The position numbers were made by a program, and so were the translations under genes. From Chryseobacterium ureilyticum (lineage in GTDB: Bacteria; Bacteroidota; Bacteroidia; Flavobacteriales; Weeksellaceae), in assembly GCF_900156735.1 (NCBI RefSeq), contig NZ_FTOL01000006.1:208715-272714 (forward strand): DNA of 64,000 bases. The letters run 5' to 3'. The notes below the pieces were generated by a model. The model was not told the origin of the DNA, ran no database searches, and worked only from the letters and a program-made list of their open reading frames with translations. Below, in pieces: positions 53,332 to 62,501 of this stretch. How positions within the stretch are numbered: position 1 is the stretch's first letter; every line of letters begins with the position of its first letter.

Positions 53332-55128
53332 ATGAATCCTTCTTTAGAATTACAGCTTAAAACTTTACCATCAGAACCCGGCGTTTATCGTTATTATGAT
53401 AAGAGCGATCAGTTATTATATGTCGGAAAAGCTAAAAATTTAAAGAAAAGGGTCCTCTCCTATTTCAATAAAAATCTTTCAGGATACAGGATCAAGATCA
53501 TGGTGAGTAAAATCCAGCGTCTGGAAACTACCATTGTAAATAGTGAATATGATGCTCTTTTACTGGAAAATAATCTGATCAAGGAACATCAGCCGTTCTA
53601 CAATGTCATGTTGAAAGATGACAAAACATATCCTTGGATCTGTATTAAAAATGAAGATTTTCCAAGAATATTTCTCACCAGAAATAAAATTAAAGACGGT
53701 TCCGAATATTATGGACCGTATGCAAAAGTACGTCCGGCAAAAATTCTGTTGGACACCATCAAGCATATTTATAAGCTAAGAACCTGCAATCTGAACCTTG
53801 CGCCCAGCAAAATTGCAGAAGGAAAATATAAAGTCTGTCTTGAATATCATATCAAAAATTGCGAAGGACCTTGTGAGGATCTTGAAAGCAAAGAAGAATA
53901 TGATGAAAAAATAGACGCTATCCGCGGGATCATTAAAGGAGATTTCCGGAAAGCTAAAGATTATCTGGTAAATCAGATGATGAAATTTGCCTCGAATCTT
54001 AAGTTTGAAGAAGCACAGATCATCAAAGAAAGACTGGATATTCTTGAAGATTATCAGGCTAAAAACACCGTTGTAAATCCAAATATCGATGATGTAGATG
54101 TATTTGGAATGATCAGTGATGAAACAGCTGCTTATGTAAACTTCTTTAAGATAAGAAATGGAAATATTATTCAGAGTTTCACTACAGAAATCAAAAAGAT
54201 TCTTGAAGAAACGGATGAGGATATTATGGAGGAAGCTTTAATCGAAATCAGGCAGAAGTTTAGCTCCGATTCAAAAGAGGTTCTTCTGCCCTTTCATCTG
54301 ACTGTCGAAATTCCGAATGTAAAACTTATCGTTCCTAAAGTCGGGGATAAAAAGAGAATTGTAGAACTTTCTGAAAAGAATGCGAGAGAATATCGTCTGG
54401 AAAAACTAAAACAGGTACAGATTGTTGATCCGGAAAGAAATACCAACCGAATCATGGCTGAAATGCAAAAGCTTCTCAGAATGCCTGTGGAACCACGACA
54501 TATTGAAGGTTTTGATAACTCAAATATTCAGGGAACCAATCCTGTATCAGCATGTGTAGTTTTTAAAGATGGTAAGCCAAGTAAAGCAGACTACAGAATT
54601 TTTCATCCTAAAACAGTAGAAGGTCCCAATGACTTTGCAACGATGGAAGAAGTGATCTACCGCCGTTACAAAAGAATGCTGGATGAAGGAGAGAATCTTC
54701 CACAATTGATTCTTATCGATGGTGGTAAAGGTCAATTATCTTCTGCGGTAAAAAGTTTGAGACTATTAGGGCTTTATGGCAAAATAACTATTGTAGGCAT
54801 CGCAAAGAGACTGGAAGAAATTTTCTTCCCTGAAGATCCTATTCCATTATACCTTGATAAAAAATCTGAAACGTTAAAAATCCTTCAAAGAGTACGTGAT
54901 GAAGCTCACCGTTTTGGGGTAAAACATCACAGAACGAGAAGAAAAAATTCTACAATAAAATCTGAGCTGGAAGAAATTCCGGGTGTCGGAGGAAAAACTA
55001 TCGAGTTATTATTATCCAAACTGAAATCTGTTAAACGAATCAAAGAGGCAAATCAGGAAACGCTGGAAGAGATTTTAGGAAAAAGTAAAGCGAAAGTTAT
55101 TTGGGAATATTTCAATGGTAATGCCTAA
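53332..55128 (+). CDS. uvrC: Excinuclease ABC subunit C
   Basis: UvrC makes both incisions in nucleotide excision repair. The N-terminal GIY-YIG nuclease is GVYRYYDKSDQLLYVGKAK (residues 17-35), the UvrBC helix is NLKFEEAQIIKERLDIL (~220-236), the RNase H-like domain has LILIDGGKGQLSSAV and FGVKHHR-type ends, and the C-terminal HhH is EIPGVGGKTIELLLSKL. CLEYHIKNCEGPCE gives the Cys cluster typical of one UvrC clade. 598 residues is normal. Confidence 0.96.
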   Translation: MNPSLELQLKTLPSEPGVYRYYDKSDQLLYVGKAKNLKKRVLSYFNKNLSGYRIKIMVSKIQRLETTIVNSEYDALLLENNLIKEHQPFYNVMLKDDKTYPWICIKNEDFPRIFLTRNKIKDGSEYYGPYAKVRPAKILLDTIKHIYKLRTCNLNLAPSKIAEGKYKVCLEYHIKNCEGPCEDLESKEEYDEKIDAIRGIIKGDFRKAKDYLVNQMMKFASNLKFEEAQIIKERLDILEDYQAKNTVVNPNIDDVDVFGMISDETAAYVNFFKIRNGNIIQSFTTEIKKILEETDEDIMEEALIEIRQKFSSDSKEVLLPFHLTVEIPNVKLIVPKVGDKKRIVELSEKNAREYRLEKLKQVQIVDPERNTNRIMAEMQKLLRMPVEPRHIEGFDNSNIQGTNPVSACVVFKDGKPSKADYRIFHPKTVEGPNDFATMEEVIYRRYKRMLDEGENLPQLILIDGGKGQLSSAVKSLRLLGLYGKITIVGIAKRLEEIFFPEDPIPLYLDKKSETLKILQRVRDEAHRFGVKHHRTRRKNSTIKSELEEIPGVGGKTIELLLSKLKSVKRIKEANQETLEEILGKSKAKVIWEYFNGNA

Positions 55129-55552
55129 TTAGCAGCTCTACCACGTTTATTTTTTCACAATTAAATGAACTTTTATGTTGAATATTTATTCTTAATTCCA
55201 TTTTCTCAATAAGAGACAAAAATATCAACAATCCACCTTTAACATAATTATTAAATAATAAAAACAATATATTATTAAAATATTTTACAAATAATAGTAT
55301 TATTTGTATTTTTTTCATAAATTAGTATTGTTAATTAATAACAACAATACCATGAAAAAAACTCTCATTTTGTAAATAATATTACGGAATTACTATTTCC
55401 ATCGGTATTTAGTGTTATTCTTTTTCAAAACCAGAAACTTAATAGTAAGCTATAAGTTCACTTCAACGAAAGGAAAAAACACATCAACATATTAAAAACG
55501 AATAAGCTCTTTTTCAAGAGCTTATTTTTATTTTCATTAAAGGTAAATTAAT
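55129..55552. other. 424-bp spacer with a promoter-terminator unit and a broken micro-ORF
   Basis: The spacer holds no ordinary gene. A promoter-like pair is TTG at about 55286-55288 and TAGTATTG at 55305-55312 region, and a hairpin AATAAGCTCTT/AAGAGCTTATT with T-tract follows at 55501-55533. Between them ATG 55352 opens MKKTLIL and stops at 55373-55375. If one base were added to the A7 tract after the ATG, the frame would stay open for 34 codons to the TAA at 55453-55455. Confidence 0.4.
55501..55533. terminator. Hairpin terminator between uvrC-side spacer and the PorV partner gene
   Basis: AATAAGCTCTT (55501-55511) and AAGAGCTTATT (55516-55526) form an 11-bp stem with a TTTC loop; the plus strand continues with TTTATTTTC, the minus strand with CGTTTTT. 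It can end the minus gene at 55553 and any plus-strand RNA from 55300. Confidence 0.7.
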
Positions 55553-56317
55553 CTATTTTCCTGTAAAAACATCTTTGGTAAATTTACCGTCAGCCTGTGG
55601 AATATCAATCACAATATTTCCGTTTTCAAAATAGCCGGTTGTCATATTACCATCAGCTAATTTTACCATAAATACATCTTTTCTTGATGTAGCTTTAAAA
55701 ACTGCAAATGGAACTGAACTTCCTGCTTGTGCTAAAATAAACTGACTTTCGTCAATCTGTATTTTCTGAACAGCAATTTTCCCATTGGTATAATTTCCAG
55801 CTGTTGGAACAACTGAAGATGTAGTCGTTGTTTCAGGAGCAGAAGTCTGAGCAGAATTTTTTGTTACATTGGAAGCCTGTGTCTGAACTGGAGGCAGCAT
55901 TGCTACTGGATTAGAAGCTCCTACATTCATTAATGCCTGCTTTAAAGCATCAGGGAAACCTTCTTCAAATTCTTTAATATCTGAACGTCCTTTAGACTCT
56001 AAAACAACTTTATTATTACAGTCTTTGAACTGCAAGATCACTTTATTGGTAAACAAACTTTTATCATTCAGTATATTTGCATTAAGAACATTACAGGAAT
56101 TGTCTTTTGCTTCTGATGGCCACTGATCTATACTTTTTGGTAAGACCACATAGCTTTTGCTCTTTAGTCCTTTTTCCAGGTATTCTCCCAAGCCATAGCT
56201 GTTATTTTTGAACGTCTCAAACTTCTCAGGGATTAAAATATATTTATAATCTGAAACTTTTTGTCCGAAGGCTAACGCTGAACAAATCGCCAACGTAAAT
56301 ACTGATATCTTTTTCAT
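55553..56317 (-). CDS. Secreted protein of unknown function, PorV neighbour
   Basis: A signal peptide (MKKISVFTLAICSALAFG) is followed by an alpha-beta domain (YKYILIPEKFETFKNNSYGL, VILQFKDCNNKVVLESKGRSD), a Pro/Thr/Gln/Ser linker (~145-175) and a C-terminal small beta domain (NGKIAVQKIQIDESQFILAQ, VFMVKLADGNMTTGYFENG). I do not know the family. It follows the PorV gene by 11 bp in an operon and may be part of or served by type IX secretion. Confidence 0.75.
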   Translation of the reverse strand: MKKISVFTLAICSALAFGQKVSDYKYILIPEKFETFKNNSYGLGEYLEKGLKSKSYVVLPKSIDQWPSEAKDNSCNVLNANILNDKSLFTNKVILQFKDCNNKVVLESKGRSDIKEFEEGFPDALKQALMNVGASNPVAMLPPVQTQASNVTKNSAQTSAPETTTTSSVVPTAGNYTNGKIAVQKIQIDESQFILAQAGSSVPFAVFKATSRKDVFMVKLADGNMTTGYFENGNIVIDIPQADGKFTKDVFTGK

Positions 56318-56328
56318 TTTTTTTCAAT

Positions 56329-57411
56329 TTAATCATTTCTGAATTCTCCCATATCCAATTTAAGCGAGAAGAAATTGGAGAAGAAATTAGAGCCTCCTAT
56401 TCCGGAATTTGTAATTGCATAATCCAGGGTAAGTCCTCTATATCTGATCCCAATACCTGCACTTGGCTGGAAAGAAACTTTTCTTTTTAAATCCTCTATA
56501 TCTGTAATAGACTGAAATCTATTGATCCCTAATCTCACAAAAATCATTTTCTGGTAGCCTAATTCTGCTCCTGCATATGGGCTGATACTTGCAAAATCAG
56601 TAGAGATCAATGATGCTGTTTTGGCAAAATCTACATTGATACCAGCTTCTGGTAAAACATAAACACTGCTATTGATTTCAAACAGTTTACTTGCTCCAAC
56701 ATTTAATTTCGGCATAGTAAGCTCCATTTTATCTTTCGGTGCCGGGTTAAATTCTTCCCCGTTTACTACTGTTGATAATTCTTTTTGATTGATGCTCCAA
56801 AAGTTAACCGTAGTCGTAATATCTCTCACCATTCCCCCGAATTTCCATCCGTTTTCTCCTTTATAGATAGCTCCTACATCAAAACCAAAACCATAACCGT
56901 TAGCAAATTTACCTACATTTCTGTAAACAATCTTCGCGTTTACCCCAACATCCAGATTTGGATTTCCTCCTGGATGAAATGCATAGGAAAGTATTGCAGC
57001 ATAATCCGATTGAGAGAATTTTGTGATCTTATCATAATCAATATTCCCTTCAGAATCGATCATCTGAGTTGTATTCAAAATATTATCTACTCCTAGTCTC
57101 ACTACAGATACTCCGAAAACACCTTCTTCCATTACTTTTGCATATGCCAGATAATCATATTTAGCAATAGACTCAAAATATTCTGCGTGCATTGCAGCTC
57201 CCTGCCAGTCTCTGTCTATAGACATTAATCCTGCCGGGTTCCACATAGGAGAATATACATCATTCTGATTGGAAATGACAGCTCCCCCCATTGCCAATCC
57301 TCTTGCACCTGCTCCAATATTTAAGAATTCATTGGAATATTTCCTGATAATCTGAGACTGAGATATCCCAAAAAGCAATGAAAATGCAAGTAAAAAATAT
57401 TTTTTCATCAT
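56329..57411 (-). CDS. PorV/PorQ-family type IX secretion outer-membrane protein
   Basis: The 360-residue barrel has signal MMKKYFLLAFSLLFGISQSQ and then NIGAGARGLAMGGAVIS with DVYSPMWNPAGL, the diagnostic PorV/PorQ/FadL-like start. Barrel strands continue through YGFGFDVGAIYKGENGWKFG and VLPEAGINVDFAK to the end. PorV shuttles cargo from the type IX translocon to the attachment complex. The start could be the second Met. Its neighbour at 55553 lies 11 bp downstream. Confidence 0.88.
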   Translation of the reverse strand: MMKKYFLLAFSLLFGISQSQIIRKYSNEFLNIGAGARGLAMGGAVISNQNDVYSPMWNPAGLMSIDRDWQGAAMHAEYFESIAKYDYLAYAKVMEEGVFGVSVVRLGVDNILNTTQMIDSEGNIDYDKITKFSQSDYAAILSYAFHPGGNPNLDVGVNAKIVYRNVGKFANGYGFGFDVGAIYKGENGWKFGGMVRDITTTVNFWSINQKELSTVVNGEEFNPAPKDKMELTMPKLNVGASKLFEINSSVYVLPEAGINVDFAKTASLISTDFASISPYAGAELGYQKMIFVRLGINRFQSITDIEDLKRKVSFQPSAGIGIRYRGLTLDYAITNSGIGGSNFFSNFFSLKLDMGEFRND

Positions 57412-57427
57412 ATAAAATTGATGCTAG

Positions 57428-58303
57428 TTAAAGTTTTTTTGTTTTCCTGGCTTTAATTAATCCATTTGCAATGATTGCCAGTATCATAACAGCTGAAGCA
57501 ATATAAAATATAGGGCTCATATGTTCTGATTCCCCAAAGATAAAAAAAGCTAGTATAATTCCGTAAACAGGTTCCAAATTAACTGTTAAAATTAGAGTAA
57601 AAGGCGATATATACTTCATTAATTTCACAGATTCCAGCATCGGAAAAGCAGTGAAAACACTGGCTAACAAGCATATTAACGCCAAATCTCTATAGTTTAT
57701 TTCATTCATTTGAAAAATTTGCCCTGAAAGCAAATAAAATAACGTTAAAATGAACCAACCACAGAATATTTCATAAAAAATAATATTTCCAGAACTTGTT
57801 TTCCCAAACATTTTACCATTGAAAACAGAAAATATAGTTCCGAAAATAGCACAGAGAACTCCATAAATGATGCCCTCTTTATATTGAAATTCTGTTTTAA
57901 AGATTAATAAAATACACGCAACAATTACCGCTCCCATCACAACTTCTGAAACATCAATCTTTCTCTTAAAAATAACAGGTTCCAGAATTGAAGCGAAAAG
58001 TGTGGATAACGAGAGACAGCTTAATGCTATAGAAACATTGGAAACTTTAATAGAGTAAAAGAAACAGTACCAGTGGAGCGCCATGGCAAAACCAATTGCG
58101 GCAAGCTGAAAGAATATTTTTTTGGAAACCTTTATACTTTCCTTTTTATATACTCTGATAAACACAAAAAGAAATACAGCAGCAAACAACATCCTGTAAA
58201 ATACCAGAATCTGCGCGTTGGCATGAATCAGTTTTCCTAAAATTGCAGTGAATCCCCATAAAAATACTATTAAATGCAACCTGAAAAGCGCTAATTTATG
58301 CAT
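57428..58303 (-). CDS. EamA/DMT-family transporter
   Basis: The 291-residue protein has ten predicted membrane helices in two EamA repeats, for example LHLIVFLWGFTAILGKLIHA with YRMLFAAVFLFVF and later SPFTLILTVNLEPVYGIILAFFIFGE, whose E-P-V/GE closing is typical of the family. DMT proteins export amino acids or metabolites; the substrate is unknown. It starts 16 bp before the PorV gene and reads in the same direction, so cotranscription is possible. Confidence 0.9.
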   Translation of the reverse strand: MHKLALFRLHLIVFLWGFTAILGKLIHANAQILVFYRMLFAAVFLFVFIRVYKKESIKVSKKIFFQLAAIGFAMALHWYCFFYSIKVSNVSIALSCLSLSTLFASILEPVIFKRKIDVSEVVMGAVIVACILLIFKTEFQYKEGIIYGVLCAIFGTIFSVFNGKMFGKTSSGNIIFYEIFCGWFILTLFYLLSGQIFQMNEINYRDLALICLLASVFTAFPMLESVKLMKYISPFTLILTVNLEPVYGIILAFFIFGESEHMSPIFYIASAVMILAIIANGLIKARKTKKL

Positions 58304-58496
58304 AACCTAACCTCTTTGAAATTTTAACAGGCAAATTTACAAATAGGCTTTTATAAATCTTATAAAAAATCTAAATTTATATTAATAAAAAAATGAAAAA
58401 TAAAGTTTTAATCGTTTCCCTTTCTAATATAGGAACTGTTTTATTCACTTTTAAAAAATATTGACGTAAATAAAAAAAATTATTTCTTCTAAGAAT

Positions 58497-59018
58497 ATGG
58501 AATTACATTCAGATATTATAATCAAAACAGAAAATCTCACCTTAAAAACTGTAGATTCTACATATGTAGATGACATTTTAAAACATTTTACTAAGGAAGT
58601 CACACGGTATATGCCTTTTAATCCGGAAGGTGATAAAAAAGAGATTAGTGACTTTGTAGAAAACTCAGAAAGAACTTTATTACAAAATACAGACCTGGTG
58701 ATGGTCGTTTTAGATTCAAATAAAGAATTTATAGGATGTTGTGGCATTCATAATATTACAAAGGAATCAGTTGAGCTAGGATTATGGCTAAAAATTAGTT
58801 CACAAGGAAAAGGATTAGGAACTGAAATTGTAGCAGCTCTTATCAGATTTCTGGAAGATCATTTTACATTTAAATATATTTTATATCCTGTAGATGAAGA
58901 AAATATAGCAAGCAGAAAAATTCCTGAAAAGCTAGGATTTGTTCCTTCTAAAAGATACAAAAAAAATAAAAATAGCCTTTATGATCTCAATATTGTAGAG
59001 TATAGAAAATATTATTAA
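58497..59018 (+). CDS. GNAT-family N-acetyltransferase, RimJ/RimL-like
   Basis: The 173-residue protein starts with a beta strand (IIIKTENLTLKTVDSTYVDD) as in RimJ/RimL-type GNATs. LGLWLKISSQGKGLGTEIVAAL carries the acetyl-CoA loop (QGKGLGTE) and NIASRKIPEKLGFVPSKRYK is the closing motif. Its target is unknown. A hairpin follows, but its T-tract is on the minus strand (see 59027-59060). Confidence 0.88.
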   Translation: MELHSDIIIKTENLTLKTVDSTYVDDILKHFTKEVTRYMPFNPEGDKKEISDFVENSERTLLQNTDLVMVVLDSNKEFIGCCGIHNITKESVELGLWLKISSQGKGLGTEIVAALIRFLEDHFTFKYILYPVDEENIASRKIPEKLGFVPSKRYKKNKNSLYDLNIVEYRKYY

Positions 59019-59026
59019 TCTATAAT

Positions 59027-59135
59027 AAAAAAACCCTGAAAATGGATTAAACTTTCAGGGCCTTCAAATAATAAACTATTAAAAAAATAAACTAGGAATT
59101 GAGTATTTTTCAGAGGATTTCACCCTCTGTTACTC
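59027..59135 (-). ncRNA. Candidate small RNA on the minus strand
   Basis: On the minus strand a TAACTTTA -7-like box (59141-59148) precedes a stretch with a CAGAGG...CCTCTG hairpin (59111-59129) and ends in a strong intrinsic terminator: CCCTGAAA...TTTCAGGG followed by seven Ts (59027-59060). Both flanking genes are on the plus strand, so the terminator has no other minus-strand gene to serve. No -33 box is evident, so the 5' end is uncertain. Confidence 0.4.
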
Positions 59136-59291
59136 TGATGTAAAGTTAGAAAAAATATAAATTATTTAAAAATATTTTTTTGTTAAAAATTTCACAATTT
59201 ACTAATAACCAAATAATTAAACATCTGTTTTACTTCCGATTCTTATTCCTCATAAAAATAGTATCTTTAAGCGTAAAAAATTGAAAATTCT

Positions 59292-60920
59292 ATGGACATC
59301 GAATTCAACAAACGAGAAGATCAGAACAGATTAAAATTATCAGAGATAAATCGCTTGCTTGCCGAGATCAAAAAAGGAGGTGGCGAAAAGAGACTTCAAA
59401 AGCTTCGTGACGAAGGAAAAATGACTGCAAGAGAAAGAATAGAATATCTTCTTGATAAAGGTTCAGATTCCATAGAAGTAGGTGCTTTCGCCGGTTATGA
59501 AATGTACGAGGAACATGGAGGCTGCCCTAGCGGTGGTGTTGTAGTGGTTATTGGCTATGTTTCCGGAAGACAATGTATCGTTGTAGCAAATGATGCGTCA
59601 GTAAAGGCTGGAGCATGGTTTCCTATCACTGGAAAGAAAAACCTGAGAGCTCAGGAGATTGCAATGGAAAACAGACTTCCAATCATTTATCTTGTAGATT
59701 CTGCAGGGGTTTACTTACCTATGCAGGATGAAATTTTCCCGGATAAAGAAATGTTCGGTAGAATATTCAGAAATAATGCTAAAATGAGTGCTTCAGGAAT
59801 TATTCAGATTTCGGCTGTCATGGGAAGCTGTGTAGCTGGTGGTGCTTATCTTCCGATTATGAGTGATGAAGCTATGATTGTAGATAAAACAGGTTCTATT
59901 TTCCTTGCCGGAAGCTATCTGGTAAAGGCAGCAATCGGAGAAAGTATTGATAATGAAACTTTAGGAGGAGCTACTACTCATTGCTCTATTTCAGGAGTTA
60001 CGGATTATAAAGCAAAAGATGATAAAGATGCGCTTGATAGAATCAAAAACATCATGAAATCTATTGGAAGTACAGAAAAAGCTGGCTTTGACAGAATTGA
60101 AAGCTTCCCGCCAAAAGAAAACCCTGATAATATTTTCGGAATTATGCCAGTTTCAAGAGCTGAGCAATACGATACCTACGAAATTATTAAATGTATTGTG
60201 GATAACTCTGAATATGAAGAATATAAGCCAGACTACGGTAAAAGCATCATTTGTGCTACAGCAAGAGTGGATGGATGGTCTGTAGGAATCGTTGCTAATC
60301 AAAGAAAATTGGTTAAAAGCGGTAAAGGTGAAATGCAGTTTGGAGGAGTAATTTATTCTGATTCTGCAGATAAAGCGACAAGATTCATTGCTAATTGTAA
60401 CCAAAGAAAAATTCCTTTAATATTCTTACAGGACGTTACCGGATTTATGGTAGGTTCTAAATCAGAGCATGGAGGAATCATTAAAGATGGTGCTAAAATG
60501 GTAAATGCAGTTTCTAATTCTGTAGTTCCTAAATTCACAATTATTACAGGAAACTCTTATGGAGCAGGAAACTATGCTATGTGTGGAAAAGCTTATGATC
60601 CAAGACTTATTGTTGCGTGGCCTTGGGCAGATCTAGCCGTGATGGGAGGAGCACAAGCAGCAAAAGTTCTAGCTCAGATTCAGGAATCAACATTGAAAAA
60701 GCAAGGAAAACAAATATCAGAAGAAGAACACAACGAAATTCTTGATACAATTTCTAAAAAATACCAAAAGCAAACAGAATCTACTTACGCAGCAGCTAGA
60801 TTATGGACAGATGCTATTATCAATCCTACAGATACCAGAAAATGGATCTCTATGGGTATTGAAGCAGCAAATAACTCTCCTATTACTGAAAAATTTAATT
60901 TAGGGGTTATTCAGGTTTGA
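59292..60920 (+). CDS. Acyl-CoA carboxylase carboxyltransferase beta subunit (propionyl-CoA/methylcrotonyl-CoA type)
   Basis: The 542-residue protein has the two crotonase-like lobes of biotin-dependent carboxyltransferases: KLRDEGKMTARERIEYLLD, EHGGCPSGGVVVVIGYVSGR, VDSAGVYLPMQDEIF and VMGSCVAGGAYLPIMSDE in the first; FLQDVTGFMVGSKSEHGGII and FTIITGNSYGAGNYAMCGKAY in the second, with WAVMGG-like AVMGGAQAAKVL. The length and motifs fit the PCC/MCC/acetyl-CoA group rather than AccD. The alpha (biotin) subunit is not in the window. Confidence 0.93.
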   Translation: MDIEFNKREDQNRLKLSEINRLLAEIKKGGGEKRLQKLRDEGKMTARERIEYLLDKGSDSIEVGAFAGYEMYEEHGGCPSGGVVVVIGYVSGRQCIVVANDASVKAGAWFPITGKKNLRAQEIAMENRLPIIYLVDSAGVYLPMQDEIFPDKEMFGRIFRNNAKMSASGIIQISAVMGSCVAGGAYLPIMSDEAMIVDKTGSIFLAGSYLVKAAIGESIDNETLGGATTHCSISGVTDYKAKDDKDALDRIKNIMKSIGSTEKAGFDRIESFPPKENPDNIFGIMPVSRAEQYDTYEIIKCIVDNSEYEEYKPDYGKSIICATARVDGWSVGIVANQRKLVKSGKGEMQFGGVIYSDSADKATRFIANCNQRKIPLIFLQDVTGFMVGSKSEHGGIIKDGAKMVNAVSNSVVPKFTIITGNSYGAGNYAMCGKAYDPRLIVAWPWADLAVMGGAQAAKVLAQIQESTLKKQGKQISEEEHNEILDTISKKYQKQTESTYAAARLWTDAIINPTDTRKWISMGIEAANNSPITEKFNLGVIQV

Positions 60921-60941
60921 TAATTGTCTGATTAAAAATAT

Positions 60942-60976
60942 AAAAAGATGTGGAATTGTTCTCCACATCTTTTTGT
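60942..60976. terminator. Terminator between the carboxylase and the MoxR-like gene
   Basis: AGATGTGGA and TCCACATCT form a 9-bp stem with A and T tracts outside, at the meeting of convergent genes. Confidence 0.85.
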
Positions 60977-61002
60977 TTTATATACTTGAAGGTTTCAAAG
61001 AT

Positions 61003-62442
61003 CTAAGAAAAGAAAACTCCCGTTCTGAATCTTTCTCTATTCAACTTTTTATTCACTGCCAATCCCCAAAGAATAAACTCTTTTAAGAATAAAATATCTT
61101 CAGGTTGAGTATCTGGTTGGTATTTCTCAATAATTTGATCAAGAGGATAGATCTTATTAAGAGATTTCGCATATGATTCATCCGGGGACTCGTCTGTAAT
61201 TTCCAAAAATCCATCGTCTTCCAAAAACCAATCTGTAATCTGGCTAAACGGTCCGTCAATGCTCTTCTTTTCTAGTTTTTCCACTTTAGGGAAATAGGAG
61301 GTGAATAAAGTTCTGATTGCATTGTCAATCAATAACTGAGCAACCGCCTCTGCTCCTTCCTGTTCTCCTTCATAAACAAGTTCTACTTTTCCCGTGATTG
61401 CAGGAATCACCCCTACAAAATCGCTTAATCTTACAGAAGTTGCTTCGTCACCTGTCAGTAAAGATCTACGCTCCGCTGTACTCAATAGGTTTTCGAAAGC
61501 TGTAATACTCATACGGGCACTCACGCCACTTTTTGAATCTACATATTCACTTTCACGAGCTTCAAAACCAATCTGTTCCAAAAGGTCCTTTGCTAAAGAA
61601 GGAACATATACTCCATTTTTCTGGCGGCTATCTAAACTTGATTCATAATTTGTAATTTCTCTTGCAACATTGATATTTTCAGGATAATGAGTCAAAATCT
61701 GTGACCCTATACGATCTTTCAGTGGAGTTACAATACTTCCTCTATTCGTATAATCCTCAGGGTTTGCAGTGAAAACAAACTGTATATCCAAAGGCATTCT
61801 CACCTTAAATCCCCGAATCTGCACATCTCCTTCCTGCAAAATATTAAATAAAGAAACCTGAATTCTCGCCTGAAGATCGGGCAGTTCATTTATTACAAAA
61901 ATACAACGGTTTGCCCTAGGGATCATTCCAAAATGAATCACACGATCATCTGCATAAGAAAGTTTAAGATTAGCTGCTTTAATAGGATCCACATCGCCAA
62001 TCAGGTCAGCAACAGTTACATCCGGAGTAGCCAATTTTTCGAAAAATCTTTCATCACGATGAAGCCATTCTATGGGTGTATTATCTCCTTCCTTTTCAAT
62101 TAACTCTTTAGCATAACGCGAAATTGGATGAAATGGATCGTCATTAATTTCGCTTCCTCCAATAAAAGGAATCCATTCATCCAGCAAAGAAGTCATCATC
62201 CTTGCCAGCCTGGTTTTTGCCTGACCTCTCAGCCCTAATAAATTAATGTTATGCCTGCTTAGAATAGCATGCTCTAATTGAGGAATCACTGTATTTTCGT
62301 ATCCGAAAATTCCTTTAAATAGAGATTCTTTATTACGAATTTTAGTTTTTAAATTATCTCTTAACTCGTCTTTTATATTTTTTGATGTATATCCTGATGT
62401 TCTTAATGAACCCAGTGTTTTTATGTTTGGCTTTTCAGTCAT
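61003..62442 (-). CDS. MoxR/ChlI-like AAA+ ATPase with Asn in Walker B
   Basis: Walker A is GLRGQAKT (residues 70-77; AK rather than GK, as in MoxR and ChlI groups). Walker B is IFVINELPDL (181-190), in which Asn precedes the catalytic Glu where DE is usual. Sensor-1 region is FVFTANPEDYTNRG and the arginine-finger loop TPLKDRIGS. The domain C-terminal to this is helical (~300-479). The protein pairs with the VWA gene at 62502 (59-bp gap), as MoxR-like ATPases do with VWA-domain partners in a metal-insertion or protein-remodelling machine. Some annotation pipelines call it a magnesium chelatase; no chlorophyll pathway is implied. Confidence 0.88.
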   Translation of the reverse strand: MTEKPNIKTLGSLRTSGYTSKNIKDELRDNLKTKIRNKESLFKGIFGYENTVIPQLEHAILSRHNINLLGLRGQAKTRLARMMTSLLDEWIPFIGGSEINDDPFHPISRYAKELIEKEGDNTPIEWLHRDERFFEKLATPDVTVADLIGDVDPIKAANLKLSYADDRVIHFGMIPRANRCIFVINELPDLQARIQVSLFNILQEGDVQIRGFKVRMPLDIQFVFTANPEDYTNRGSIVTPLKDRIGSQILTHYPENINVAREITNYESSLDSRQKNGVYVPSLAKDLLEQIGFEARESEYVDSKSGVSARMSITAFENLLSTAERRSLLTGDEATSVRLSDFVGVIPAITGKVELVYEGEQEGAEAVAQLLIDNAIRTLFTSYFPKVEKLEKKSIDGPFSQITDWFLEDDGFLEITDESPDESYAKSLNKIYPLDQIIEKYQPDTQPEDILFLKEFILWGLAVNKKLNRERFRTGVFFS

Positions 62443-62501
62443 TTTATTTAAAATCTGGTTTTACAACTTTTGAAAAAATATTTTTAATGAATAATCATTC
62501 T

